A stretch of 64,000 bases of DNA, taken from NCBI GenBank assembly GCA_013400975.1, contig WBMZ01012061.1, positions 86,913 through 150,912 on the forward strand. The letters run 5' to 3'. Both the position numbers and the translations under genes were made by a program. The DNA comes from Atrichornis clamosus (lineage: Eukaryota; Chordata; Aves; Passeriformes; Menuridae). The notes under the pieces are model-generated. The model did not search any database. It had not been told where the DNA came from and was given only the letters and a program-made list of their open reading frames with translations. Shown one piece after another: positions 24,380 through 37,400 of the stretch (positions within the stretch are counted from its first letter, which is position 1; every line of letters starts with the position of its first letter).

Positions 24380-25569
24380 AGGTTTAAAAGGGAACTTGTC
24401 ACCAGGCTGCTATTTCTTCCTGCACCCCATAGGAAAATCAGGATGAGTCGTCCTCCATCTCAGTGGGTTGAACTTAGCAGAAAAGTTCACCATACAATGA
24501 CAAAGCAGCAAGTGGCAGTGCCAAGGGTGTACGCCTGAGAAGATAATGATGAACTCCAAAAAGTAAAATAATTTTTTGGGGTCAGATCATGGCTAAAACT
24601 TTAAAGTTTTTGGTGAGTCAAAAGTCTGCAAAGAACTGATGCTGAAGCAAAAATCCAGAAAATAAAATCATTTTCTTCAGTTCTGTTAATTTAAAAGCTG
24701 TATTTAATGTTTAGAAAAAAGAAAAGTAAAGGTGACTTTGAAATAGAATGATATTTTAAATTGAGCAGTCATATGTTCTGTGGCAATAATCAATGCTTTT
24801 GAGAAATAATGTTTACATTATTTTTTCCCAAAAAAGCACTCAATAAAATAAGCAAAATCTTTTAAATGTATCCATGTTTTCAAGAAATAATAAAAGGCAA
24901 TTTAGAGGGAATATATGGTACATATATCCTCCTTGGATAGAGGAGCTTTTTTTCCTGCAGTCCCCTTAGTATTGCAGGGGATGGAAAACTTCCTCCATGA
25001 TATATCATCATAAAAAATGGACAAATTCAGTAGAATTCCAGAAACACTGAAAGAAAAAAAAAAATCAAGGAATAAGGCAACAAATATCAGCATTATTTCT
25101 TTTGTTTGATTTTTGTTTTAAGAATCAAAGATAGGTATTTCTTATTAGAAAAGAAATCCTGGAGATTTAGTGGTTCCATTCAGCTGAATAATTGGTCCAG
25201 GTAGTTTGGATCCTCGGGATTAAATCTTGGCCATTGGGCTATCATAGTATTTAAAAATAAAAACAGTTTAACCCTTCCATGCCATCACCTTCCTGACTGG
25301 GGACCCTTCCAGGTTTCTAACACATTTATTCTAGCTCAGCACAAATTGTGTATTCTGCAAAATAGAGCCCTGATTAGAGATGTTCTACCTCAAGCAACAC
25401 AGGTGTCATAGCTAAAATGACCAAGAACTTTTCTCTGCAAACATTTAAAACTAATCCCAGCCCCATGAAGTTAATGGGAGATTTTGTCTCTGCCACCAAC
25501 ATGACAAAGACTTCCCTTGTAGGCTCCCTTCCAGAGCTGTGCGTAGATTTCTTTGTATGCCTTTGAGCT

Positions 25570-26528
25570 TGTTTTGGTTTGAGCCTGGCCAGAGGCCAGG
25601 AACTCCCCAGGCTCACAGACTTCCCCCCTACTTCTTGCAGCCGGACAGAGGAGAGGGAGGAAAAAAAATTCAAAGCATCCACGAGGTTTGTGATTAAGAT
25701 CTCGAGAGAAAAATCACAGGCAAAACAGGCAAACTACTTGAAAATATGAAAACTACATTTATTATAATACCAGAAAAAGAAGAAAAATTGAGAAGCAATA
25801 TGAGCTGGGGTAAAAGCACCTTCTTTCCCCCCACACCTCACTTCCCCCTCCCTGCTTCCCTCCTACCCAAATGACGCAGGGAGACAGAGAATTAGGGGGT
25901 TTTTTAAGGTTAGGCCAGGTCTTCATATTCTCAAGGATTGGAGTCTTCCCCTGCTGAATGGTGGGTCCCATGAAGAAANCCCTGCTGAAGGTCCCATGAA
26001 GAAAGTAAAGTCCACAGTCCATCCCACGGGCAACAGCGGCCCTCAAACTGCTGCGGCACGAGTCACTCCTGCACAGGCTGCAGTCTTTAAGCATCCCCCT
26101 GCTCCAACCTCTGCAAAGGGGGCTCTGCATTCCCGTGCTCCTCCAGGGGTTCAAGGGGGACATCCCGTCTCACCATGGACTCACCACCAGCTGCAGAGGA
26201 ATCTCGACTCCGGCCCTGCTGAATCTTCCTCCGACCTGGCCTGGGTGCTTCTCCGTGTTGGTCTTTTAGCTCACATCCTCCGCCTCCCTGGCTGCGATTT
26301 TTAGCTGCGCAACCAGAATTGTTTTGAATTCCTTCTTAAATCTGTTATCACAGAGGTGTTACCACTTCTAATTGGCCTGCGGCATGTCCATCTTTGCAGC
26401 CAGCCAGACACTGGCCCTGCAGGACATGGTGGTCGGGCTTCTAGCAGCTTCTCACAGAAGCCACCCCTGCAGTCCCCCTTCTACCAAAAACCAGGTCTAG
26501 CAAAACCTCGACAGAGCTATACCATGCA
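25570..26528 (-). mobile_element. Avian ERVL-like solo LTR
   Basis: About 960 bp matches a common avian LTR in reverse complement. The left end carries 'gagcctggccagaggccagg', then a GGACAGAGGAGAG-like run, 'aaaatcacaggcaaaacagg' and a C-rich 'ccccccacacctc' segment. The right end carries 'gttatcacagaggtgttacc', 'ttctagcagcttctcacaga' and 'agccacccctgcag'. The left part is clearly related to the LTR at the right edge of the window. In LTR orientation it is on the minus strand, and the 'cttcttaaatctgttatcac' segment reads as a TATA-like box there. No internal gag, pol or env region flanks it, so it is a solo LTR. Translations across it are not genes. Family assignment is by memory and ends are approximate. 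Confidence 0.8.
25949..26005. repeat. Imperfect tandem duplication around an assembly N
   Basis: The unit 'ccctgctgaa..ggtcccat' followed by 'gaagaaa' occurs twice, on either side of an ambiguous base at 25979. The first copy has extra bases ('tggtgg'). This lies in the part of the LTR that commonly holds internal tandem units. It may be a real repeat or an assembly error at the join. Confidence 0.75.
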
Positions 26529-29500
26529 ATTACTTTGGCTTTCTTTAATTGCTGAGAAAATAGTGGCAGTTTTATGACCCAAAGGGAAACTGGATGTCTC
26601 ATGACCTAATAACTACAAGCAGCAAAATTTTCTCCTTTAGGAAAAGAAGCCAGGCACAATGAGGAACAAAAGAAGCTTAATGGTTGGTTTAGCTTTTCTG
26701 GTCTGTATTTAGAAGCATTATAACCAATTGGTCAATCATATTCACATAGTGAAGCCCTGGTTGACTCCATACAGCTGTATTTTTCCAGAAAATAAACTTA
26801 TGTGTTAATTATTTTAGGTCAATCTAGTCCTGATACATCATAATTTTTTCAAAACTTCACTGATCATACAGATTCTGTGAAAAAATATTAGCCATATATA
26901 ATTTTGTGAACTTAACTGTGCCATTGTTGAAATGGTGAATAATAGCAATGCACTTCAAACTTGAAAAGTACTGTGAAGGTCTCTGTGCTGCATACTACTT
27001 GGTACCAAGACATCATGCTCTTCCAACCAATGGAAACTAATTTTGCATCATCCTGAGGACTCTCTGCATCACTCCACTCCATATCCTGGAGCTTTTTGCA
27101 AATCCAATATTGCCTCTCATGGATTTCTGCCCCGTCCTTTGTCATGGCATGGGCACTATATTGTGACTCTCATGTTCTCCATACAGTCCAAGTGCCCATT
27201 TTTCCACCCAGAAGATGTGAGATGTCTTCATTCTTCAAATACTGTTTTCACATTTTCCATTTTCACATATAGCGTGCCCTGTTCTCCAGGGCAGGCAGTC
27301 AGTGTTGTAACCTGGGTGTAGCATGGCCCTGGTCACGGCTTTCCCGTGATCACAACTCGCTCTGCTTTTCTTCCTTCCAGTATATTGTGCTTTGTGTCCT
27401 TTGGAAATCAATACCCTCACCAGGCAGACCGCCACCCCAAAGATTCCGTTCTTGCCCATCAACTACTATTCTGCACTCCTTTTACTATATATCCTTTTCT
27501 CTTAGCATGCTTATTTATCTCAGAAAAAAATCCCTTGAGATGTCTACTAATCTTTATTTGAAAGATGGTTAGACTTGGACAACTGTTGGGCTGAACAATA
27601 TGATTTGGTGCCATTAAATGTTTATTCCACCTGCAAATACCCGTGTAACAGTGCTCAAAACTGACTGTACTAAATAAATTGCAGCATTCCACATACTCCT
27701 TACTTCTCCCTTTGGGTTTTCTGAGTTGGCCCCATTTTGGTATGTTCTGGACACTGGTGCTCTTTTAAGAATAGAATCTGAATGTCCATTTTTATCTAAC
27801 ATGGGACTTCTAAAAACCATTTTACCCTTGATCATTATTTGTCATGTGGTTCCACTGAATTAGCTTGGGATGTCAAAACATTTTCCATGGTTTAGCAGTA
27901 TACATGTGCCTCAGATCACCTAAATTTATATATTTAAATAGGTTTATGCATTGGAACTTGTCACCCACGGTTTTTGCGTAGTCAGCGGACATAAATATGT
28001 ACAAGAAGGGTGGTATTAATCTGGTGGATTTTGGACATAATTCAGGTTTTAAAAGAATCAGGCCAGTTTCTCACAGTCAAAAATAAAACCATACCCAGAC
28101 TGCATATTTGTAACAATGTTTGGCTCCTGTTGTTCTTGAAATCATACCTGTGTATCAGTTGAAAGGGTCCTATTTACATTGCATGAACCTATGATGGCAA
28201 CAGTTTAACTGTACGGACTGAGCACTTCCTCTAGATCTGTTTAGTCTCCTAGTGGAGACAGAGCCACACGTGCCTGCCACACAGTGCTCAGGATTCTCAA
28301 TGAAGAAGTATTTATTTTTAAGATTTAAGTGTCAGAACAAACCAGGTATCCATGTGCAGCCCGTGTGTTTGTTTGACAGCTTTGGGCAGTTTGGTGTTTG
28401 GCTTTAGGTCCTCAGAACCACCTACCTCTTCCTTTTGATCTGCAGGGAGACTGAGCGCATAAAGTATCTTGTTGCAACAGTCCTATGAGAGACAATATTA
28501 CTTGTCTTTGAGGGGATGCTACTCGAAGTTCAGTATTTCAAGTAAGCAGGCTGAGCAGTTATGTAGGAATTCACAGAAAGGTCAATGCACTGCATGAAGC
28601 ACACACACATCACAGAAAATACAAGTCGTCTTCTAAAGCTGGAAGTTATGGCCAGGTAGTCACTCAATCTTTGCAATTTTATGTAAATTTTATACAAGTT
28701 GTTGTGCTGCATAAATAGGTTGGAAATCTCATGAGACCATAATAGAACCTTAAGGCATTTTCATTTCCAGAACTCCTTCTTTGCATTTGGCAGATTAGTC
28801 ACTCTTCTCAATTCCTGTAAATATTAATTTTCAAGGTTAGAATAAACAGAGCAAAATGCTATAACAAGTTAATGAGGAAACAGTGCTCATCTAATGCTAC
28901 TTAATACAGACCTCGGACAGAAAGTTTTCCAGCTAAAACATTTTAATTATACATTTTCATATTTAATAACTACTTTTTTGATTAATATACTTATTTTTCC
29001 AATATTTCATTTTTTTATTAGTTATAGGTTAGACTATGTATTTTCCACAATGCATTGCAACACTTATTCAACTGTGTGAAACAGCAACATGCAGTAGTCT
29101 GTTTTTGTCTACCACCCCTTTTTGAAAGCTAGATTAGGTGTATCTTTTCAACAATGCATTTTCCTAGGCAAAAGAACTGTTTCTTCTCCAATGAAAACCT
29201 CATGAATGTTTCAGATGGGAAAGCAGTTTACCAAGGGTCTTATGCACTTACAGGAATTTAAATTAATTTTTCAAGAGAAAGAGAAGTGCTTTGCAAAAAA
29301 ACCCCCAAAAACCAAAAAAATAAACCAGGCATCATTTAGTAGTTCTGGAGAGTATTATTATGATCTGAAAGCTTGCTTCTAGTATGCACACAAAAAGATT
29401 TGTGGAAACATGCACTTCTTTAGAATGTCAGAGAAGTTTCACTGTTTTTATGTAAATGCTCTTTATCCAAGAGCAGTGTTCCAGGAAGTCTAGAACCACA

Positions 29501-31532
29501 CCTCTCTTATGTTTCATTACTTAGAGGGTTTTAGCCTTTTGTCCTAGAACATTAATAACAACTCTAATTCATTATTTTTAATGTTACTCCTGGTCCTTGA
29601 ACCTATCTTTCTTTTCTTGATTCTTACTAACACAAGAAAGAAGCTTGAATGCGCTAAAAATTGTGACCAGACCCCAAGAACAGGGAAATCAACCTCTGTT
29701 TGGAGCAAGAGAACAATTCTTTCAGCATCAGAAAATCCAGAACTGAAAACAGGAGGGAAAAAAGCAGAACAGGATATGGCATAACAGGAAAAGAGTTGAA
29801 ATACATAGGAAGGGGTGCAGAAATCCTTCCATCTGTCGAGGTTAAAGGTTGACATATCTGTACAGTAGTCTCTGAAAAAGAAGAGCTTTAAGGGATTTTC
29901 AGGGGTTTGGAATTACTGGATTCTCTGACAAAACAGCCTGTGTCTTGTTCTAGGTCCATCCCTGCCCCCAGTCTTTAGGTATTATCTGACTATCCATTGA
30001 AGTTAATTGGGAGATTCCATTTTGCTCTGATGAAGTCTAAAAAAAGCTATTCTTACGTTCACATAAAATATTTTTTTCTCTGTTCCTATTTCTTTATCTC
30101 TTTGTCTGATTTGGGTTATGTTTTTTTTGTTCTTCTATCTCCCTTTAGCTCTTTAGTTCTGATGGTGGTATTTTATGTTTTTAGAGTGATTGCCCAGAGC
30201 AAACATAGAAGCTGCTGTAAAAAAGAAAAAAATGTTCAGGATATAGACTAAAATTTCTGTCCAATCTGTCATTATTGGATCTATCGAATCTGGAAGTATT
30301 TTGCTAAACCAAAATATTAAATTTCTTTTGAAAGGATTGAGAAAAAAAAATCATATAACTTTATGAATTGTTATGAATCAGCTCAGCTGTGGACATTGAC
30401 CATAGACACACTTTTAGGCTCTTGCAAATACTAGAAGAGCATGTTAGCTTAATTGAATTTTAAGGTATCACATTTTTCTTTGTGTTTCTGGCAGGCTAAG
30501 AGCTCGCTCATGGGCAATTACACTGCTCTAGTACCACACAGTAATTCATTCAGCCACTGCTCAACTGTTTCTTCAAGCCCTTCAGTCTCCTGAACAAAAT
30601 TGACTGAATAGTACAAAGCACAGATCACTTGATGAATTAATATATTGTATTTCAAGATTCTGAAGATTTTCAAAGAATTTGTAAGAAGAAATAATGGTGC
30701 GTGAGAGAGAGAACAGGTTTGATGTCCTAGGCAGAATTCAAATCTATGTGTAGTGGTAAATTTACATGATGCATATGTAAGTAATTTGGGACTTTATCTA
30801 GTTTTAGTTACTCTATATAACAGACGTAAGAGGGGACAATTACTTTTGGAAAATGTCCACTTCTTAATTCATGTTTTATGTATTTTAATTCAGCTTAATA
30901 AATTAGTATAGCAGTTTCTAGCTACTGTGTTTCAAACAAAAATAATTCAGACATTCCATGCAGCACATAAAATGCTATAGTGTTGTGAAAGCGACAGACA
31001 GAAAACTGTATTCTTCTATAGTTGCAATGAGCTAGAGTCACAGGGAGCCATGAGGGACAGAAAAGTTGTTATTAGCTTGTCCATTGCAGTGCAGTCAAAT
31101 CATCACGTCTTATATTCCTAGGGATGTAACAGGATGAAAATGTTTGAAGCCTTCTGGGCTGTGTTTGATGTTGCATGAGGCCTAGAGAAATCACCAGGGA
31201 CTAGCAATTCTGTGCTAGGGAACTAATTTAAAATGAGTTTCTTATTCTCTTTTTTTCATTCTGGATCTCTGCCATGCCCTTCTTTTTTTTGGTCTAAATG
31301 CTTTGGTGAGGTGTAGTGCAAGTTACCTTCATTCACAGATATGCAAGATTGTGAAGAAAAGGCTTGGGGTTGACTCTCATCATACTGTCAAGTGTGACAG
31401 AAGAGCTTCCACCTCCCTCTGGCTCACACCTCTGTGAACATTGAAATCAGAAAATCCATAAGCACTTTAGAAAATGTAGCCTGTATTGCAACTTCCTATT
31501 TCTGTAAAAGGCTAACAGTACCTTCCATGAAG

Positions 31533-31690
31533 GATCATAGAATAGTTTGGGTTGTAACGGACCTTAAAAGGTTATCTAATCCAACCTCCCTGTAATAGGC
31601 AGGGACATCTTCAACTCGACCAATCTCTTCCAGTGTTTTACCACCCTCATTGTAAAAACACCTTCTTCTGTCTATTTGATCTCGTGGGTC
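31533..31690 (-). mobile_element. CR1 LINE 3' end fragment
   Basis: It begins with the reverse complement of the CR1 tail ('atcatagaatagtttgggtt'), followed by 'aaccttaaaaggttatctaa'-like and 'ccaacctccctgtaataggc' segments. Later come 'ctcttccagtgttttaccac' and 'cctcattgtaaaaacacctt'. Compared with a typical CR1 3' region, an internal stretch is missing between these parts. It is an old, non-coding fragment on the minus strand. Confidence 0.85.
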
Positions 31691-33769
31691 TGTAAGAACT
31701 ACTACCATAATCTCTGTCAGGTGCTTTGGGAAACCTTTATGGGAAGTACAGACTAAGTTCAGCACATGGTCCATTATTATTCCCCTGATGATGTTGGTAA
31801 TATCCTGGGTAAAGTACCACTAATTACAGAACTACTTATGTGGCTGAATCCCAAAGCACTCTTACAATTTACTACCATGTCTGTATATAATCAAAATTAC
31901 GTCATTTCAGAGAAACAGTTATATTTCGTTTCTGTAACTACATTTCTGCAAGGTATTATAATCTAAATAGTACAACAGACTGAGTAATCAGCAGTAATAA
32001 GATTTTATTTTAATGTGATAATAGCCAAGAATTAAGTAAAAGAAACTGACAAGAAAACAAAACAGAAACAGAACAGGATATATGCGCACACCCATCAGTT
32101 TCATGCCGTGATAAAGTAAGGAGGTGACATTTGGATCCTTAAATCCATCTTTGACTTCAGTGTGACAGGATTGTGCCTAGGCTGAAGAATATTTTACTGT
32201 TTATTAGTTTAATGCTGCATTAATTTTAAAACATTATGTGGAGCTCTGTTGAAATTAGGGCGTAATAAAATTATCAAAGCATCTCCCACAAGAGGAAATA
32301 TAGAGCATTTAGGTTATGAGATAGCTGATGCTAAAGACTTGCAACAAATTGCCTTCTGTATTGAAGATATCGTGGTGTAACACATGTTACTTGAATAAAA
32401 TTAGAGATATATGAGTATTGATCTGTTTCATGACCATATCCAGGCATTGAGTTTTCACCAGCAGTGGGAATATGATTTAGGAGGGCTTTGTCATATGGTT
32501 AGAAACCCTTCAAAGTGCTGTCAGTTACTGTGTTATCACTACAGCCTGATTTCCAGTGTCCAGTTAATAGATATTCTCTGGCTTCAATTCTGGTTGAGAC
32601 CTGCAACTTCCTTGTATCAAGCACCTGTGCGAGATTATTTAGATTCTTAGAGCAAATTTGCAGAAAGGCTGTGCTAAGTGGGTTGTATAAACACTTACAC
32701 ATCTGTCTGATCCTCTGAAGGATTATCTTGCATCCTATCTCTTTGTCTGCTTTTGAAATGTTTCTTAAATAAGCTGAAATTGAGGAGAGAAAGTGAATAA
32801 GAAAATCAAATTGAAGTATTTCTGAGGTTGGTTTTAATTTTCTGTTTGTAGCATTTGACAGCTGCAAGAAATTGCATGAGAGAAGGCTTAAGTATCAAAA
32901 TCTTTGCTTACAAGCTACTCTTATTTAGTAATCATGCTTGTATAATAACCACAACTTGGAGCACATGATTCATAGGAACAAATAATCAAGTATATAAAAC
33001 CCCATAGCTTGTGCCTAAAGGTATTTGTTTTTTCAGGAACAACTTAGAGTCATTAAATAAATATTTTGCAGTTTGGTCATAAAAAGGGGAAAACTGCCTA
33101 ATAGAGAATACTCTACATGTATGGGAATAGCAATAATACTTCTGGACTAAGGATAATAGATGTTCAAATAGTATGAAATGCTTATTCATAAACTGTTTAG
33201 CAATATAAAAATTGAGCTTCATTTCAGGATGTTCATGGGTTTTTTCTCTTTGCTGTTTATTATTTATATTTATGAAGAGTGAACTTAGGATCATGAAGCT
33301 GAGACTCATTGAAGAAAATGAAGTTCAATTTATGAGACAAAAATGGCTCCATGGAGAAAAGATACATTTAATATATCCAACTGTGAAACCACCAAAATAG
33401 AAACTAGACCCATGTAACTTAAATGACTAGCCACAAAGCTTGACATATGAATTATAAATATCAAATAATAAACTGAATATTTGAATATATCCCATTAAAT
33501 TTGAGTAGATTTACACAATGAATAGCCTCATAACATCTAGAACTGCTAGCAGACAATTTTGCAAACAGGAGGAGGCTATATTCACCCCATAATCTGCTCA
33601 TAGTGAACAATTTTAACCAGTTTTAAAATGGTGAAGAAAACTTCATGAATGGTGAGACTTTCCACCAAGTTCATAGAGAAAAAATGTTTAGTTTTTCAAT
33701 ATACTTGGAATTTTCAAGTTAATCTTTTAATCAGACACATAACACAGATTTTATGTGTTCTCATGACAG

Positions 33770-34839
33770 ACCAGCAGTACTCATGGTCGCCTTCTCAGCA
33801 CTTCAATGAAGAAAGATACTCTCCCGCTCCGAGGAATATGAAAGGATTATCTGGTAGTCGCAATCAACCACAGTTATGTTCAGCTCATACTTGTGGCTTA
33901 GCATCCCCTGAAGATTGTGAACATACCCACGACCATATCCACCATGGGCAGGAGCCGAGGCAGTCGTACCTTCTCAGCCCCACGGAGAGTTGCCCGCTGG
34001 ACCACCATCGTTGCTCCCCACGCAGCTCCATTCATTCTGAGTGCATGATGATGCCCATGGTAATGGGCGATCACATGTCAAGTAGCACTTTCCCCAGAAT
34101 GCACTACAGCTCACATTACGACTCAAGAGACGACTGCGCCATGTCTCACGGTAACCCTAAGATTAACCGTATTCCTGCAAATCTTTTGGACCAATTTGAG
34201 AAACAACTTCCTCTTCACCGGGATGGATTTCATACTTTACAGTACCAGCGGACCTCAACAGCTGCGGAACAACGCAGTGAGAGCCCGGGAAGAATACGCC
34301 ATCTCGTTCATTCCGTCCAGAAACTTTTTACTAAATCTCATTCTCTGGAAGGATCATCCAAGGGCAATGTTAATGGAACAAAGGGAGACAGTCGAGGGGA
34401 TGATCATCATCATGGGCACCATTCCAAGCATAGCAAAAGGAGTAAAAGTAAGGAGCGAAAACCAGAAGGCAAACATAAATCTGGAATGAGTAGCTGGTGG
34501 AGCTCTGATGATAATTTGGACAGTGATAGCACTTACCGAACCCCTAGTGTGGTAAATAGGCACCATGCAGATCATATATCCCATTGCTATCCTGAGGCAC
34601 TCCAGGGGCATTTTGGGGATCTCTCACTGAAGACTTCCAAAAGTAACAATGATGTGAAGTGTTCGGCTTGTGAAGGGCTACCAATGACCCCTGATAGTAA
34701 ATATATGAAAAGGAGTTCTTGGTCCACGCTTACAGTAAGTCAGGCTAAAGAAGCTTATCGCAAATCATCACTGAACTTAGATAAGCCTCTGGTTCATCAG
34801 GAAATCAAACCTTCCTTGAGGCCGTGCCATTACCTTCAG
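33770..34839 (+). CDS. DLGAP2: DLGAP2 large N-terminal coding exon (1070 nt)
   Basis: The exon encodes about 356 residues of DLGAP2, a postsynaptic-density scaffold whose family bridges PSD-95/DLG proteins and SHANK. It starts after acceptor 'tcatgacag' and ends at 'taccttcag' before donor 'gtaaga'. Counting from its first full codon, landmarks are: QYSWSPSQHFNEERYSP at the start; Met23 of MKGLSGS, the position where DLGAP1 begins; SSTFPRMHYSSHYD; KINRIPANLLDQFEKQ from residue 130; SPGRIRHLVHSVQKLFTKSH from 171; a His-rich then Lys/Arg/Ser-rich stretch at about 210-236; SSWWSSDDNLDSDS from 240; SNNDVKCSACEG near 291; and SSWSTLTVSQAKEAYRKSS near 315. DLGAP2 fits better than DLGAP1 because of the QYSW leader, the HTCGL-PEDCEH and HSKHSKRSKSKERKPE segments, and the SYLKAT-free spacing. 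Upstream phase is 1 and downstream phase is 0. Frames in other phases over this exon are shadows. Confidence 0.97.
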
Positions 34840-37261
34840 GTAAGAGGAAGATTTTCTTGAGATTTGTAATGAAAAGGGCATCTCAGTATATACCATAATC
34901 ATCGTAAAAAATGCAAGGGTATCTCTCAAAGAATTTCTGTATGGCTCACCTAATGCAGATATTTCATTAAAGTGAGAAATCTCTAGCTTTTGTCATTGTT
35001 TATACAGCACAGATTAAAATACTATAAACCAGGTATGATATAAATTAGTTTCAGGTCAGTGGGTGTGTTTTCATCTTTTGAGTTCACAGTGAACACCATG
35101 ATGAAATCCATATATCACACGAAGAATGGAGCAGTTCTCTCAGCAGTCTGAGGCCTACAAAAAGTGTTTCAAATACCTCTGTGAATGAATTATTTTAAAA
35201 ACAAGCTGTGGGGAATCCTATTTTTGTATTCTTTTGTTCCTTTTCTCCATGTTTTTGTAAGTAACAAAGAATGGATTTACTGGTGTACCAAATTGCTTTG
35301 TTGTGATGATGATCACCCACATATTTCTTCTTAATGATTGGATCACTCAAGATTATATTGAACCGAGCCTCTTTTGAGACCATACTATAACAACATCCTT
35401 GTTAAAAGATACATGGGTACCTCAGGGAGATGGATATTTCAGGCCTGGCCCTCAGACTGGTTTTGGTGGTGTTCTGCACGCATTTTCTCTTGCAGCAACA
35501 AAGAAGCTCCCACTTCCTCCTACATTTAAATTTTTATACCTTCCGCTTAATGCCATTTGCCGACCCAAAGTCATGCTAATGTGACTATCATGCTGCAATG
35601 ATCCAATGATCTGGATTGTAAAGTGACATGGGTTTAAAAAATACCTTCCAAAATACTATTTTTAGACATTTACATCATTTACATGGCCTAAGTCCAGAAC
35701 AGTCCCATTACAAGTGACATTGGCACATCAGATTGTACAGAGAACTGTAATGGGAGCAGAGCAGAAAGGAGGGAGTATCTGGGAAGATAACTTCTTCATA
35801 TAGCTTTGTCACTGGAAAAAAGCTAGTATACAAATATTCCTTTAGTAATTTATAGTAAGTACAGTCTGCAAAGTCCACACTGTTCTGAGTACATTCTCTT
35901 CTACTTTTTAAGGAACTCCTCTTTCTCCAGAATTTAACCAATTCTCATGTTAACATGGGGAAATCTCTACTCCAGCTTTATGTATTTGGAGATTTTCAGT
36001 TCCTTTGGGCCCTGTAGAAACTGGCAAACACAGACTAGTAATAACCGCTGTACTTCTTTGCAGAGCTCTCTCCCCTCAGAGCTATAGGTGTCCAATAGCA
36101 ATGAGTCACACTTGAAGAGCCAGATCTTTTCAAATGCATATGCAGACAAGAGGATCAATCTTCCCTACTGAAACAGGAAAAGCTTCTCATTGCAGAGAAA
36201 GGAAAAGAAATTGCAGCCCTCATAGTATTACCATGCAAATTGATTCCGATCTAGACTGACAGCTGTGGTATTTTATCATATCCAAGTACATTCTCATGTA
36301 TGTAAAATAGACTGCACATCCCTGGAAATTTTTTGATCTAACTCAATGAGCCAGAACTGGAAGTGTGTCATGTGCAGAAACTTCCACTGGTGTCTGTGTT
36401 CTAAAGCCATATGTACAGCTGTGACATTACAGAGAAGTTTAGGTATGGATAGTTTTTTCCTTCCAATTACATACTTCACTGACAACTCTGGTTCCTCTAC
36501 ACCTCTGCTTTCCTTCTCAATTATGTTTCATTGTTTCTTCTTCTCCCCAGCCACCCCTACATCTCATTTGTCTTTGCAGAAGCCATCAATTTCTACTTTT
36601 CCTTATCCTTCTCCTTACTCCCAACTTACATCTGCATCCTCAAGTGAATGTGAAACACTCAGTTCACAAACTAACTTGGTAATTGCTAAGCTTTAGATCA
36701 AGCCCAGTGACAAGCCTAGGGAGCAGAAAAGCACACTTCTTTGCAGTCATTTTTTAATGACTACAAAAAGGGGTTTTCATTGAGTAATTAGGAAGGTTCA
36801 TCCACTGGTAGGTTAATCCATCTTAAAATCTAGGAGATGTGAATTTAAATTTCTGCTGGGCAGATTTGTTTTTAAGCTGCTTTAAAGACGGGATAGTCCC
36901 CATTTTCTATTCACAGTGATCCTAGAACAGAAATCTGTTAAGACTCAAGTACTTAGTTACTACCACAAGGAATGTGTACTTGCATCCAAAGCAATAATAC
37001 AAGGAATTCTATAACAGGAATACTCTCATTACAAAATATTAAAATAAAGCATATATTTCGTCATTTCAGAATATGCTGTTCAGAGCACAGATATCCTTCA
37101 GACTGAGTGGCTGGCTTATTCACTAGCCCAAGGTCAGCAAAAAAATTGAGGGGACCCCATTCTGTCAGTGTCATAACTAAACGCTTGGTTTTGAAACTTT
37201 TACTTTGAGGGATGTTGGGCTGTCACAATGTAGTCATTAAGACCAGAGATATGTCCCATTA

Positions 37262-37400
37262 TTAGCTCTGCCATGAACTTTCTCTCTGACCCAGAAAATG
37301 TAATTTGTTAATCACTGCACACTTCAATTGCTCTATCTGCAAAACTGAGGAGGGATATTCTTATGACAATGTAAGAAGCATCACTGAATAATGATTGGAT
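37262..37400 (+). mobile_element. Probable MIR-type SINE
   Basis: The stretch 'agctctgccatgaactttct', then 'gacccag', then 'cttcaattgctctatctgca' and 'aaactgagga' follows the MIR order. That order is the gctctgccac, tgtgaccttg, ctcagtttcctcatctgtaa and aaatgggga landmarks. It is diverged, and the assignment is by eye. Confidence 0.45.

Larger units (their letters stand above)
18234..33769 (+). other. DLGAP2: DLGAP2 intron, about 15.5 kb
   Basis: This intron runs from donor 'gtacag' to the acceptor in 'tgttctcatgacag'. It contains a GC-rich patch near its start, a MIR-like SINE, an X-box, one solo LTR and one CR1 tail, all listed separately. The segments 18500-20780, 20970-24350, 24400-25560, 26530-31530 and 31700-33760 are AT-rich. 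I see no exon, RNA gene or known repeat in them. Short open frames in these segments lack recognisable domains. Confidence 0.8.

Noticed and set aside
25762..26304. Open frames of 102-133 codons on both strands
   Set aside because: They run across the solo LTR, one through the ambiguous base at 25979. They are LTR sequence and not genes.
26912..27835. Series of staggered minus-strand frames of 73-77 codons, suggesting a degraded gene
   Set aside because: No known domain or family signature is recognisable, the frames do not join in one phase, and plus-strand frames of similar length overlap. It is most likely chance.
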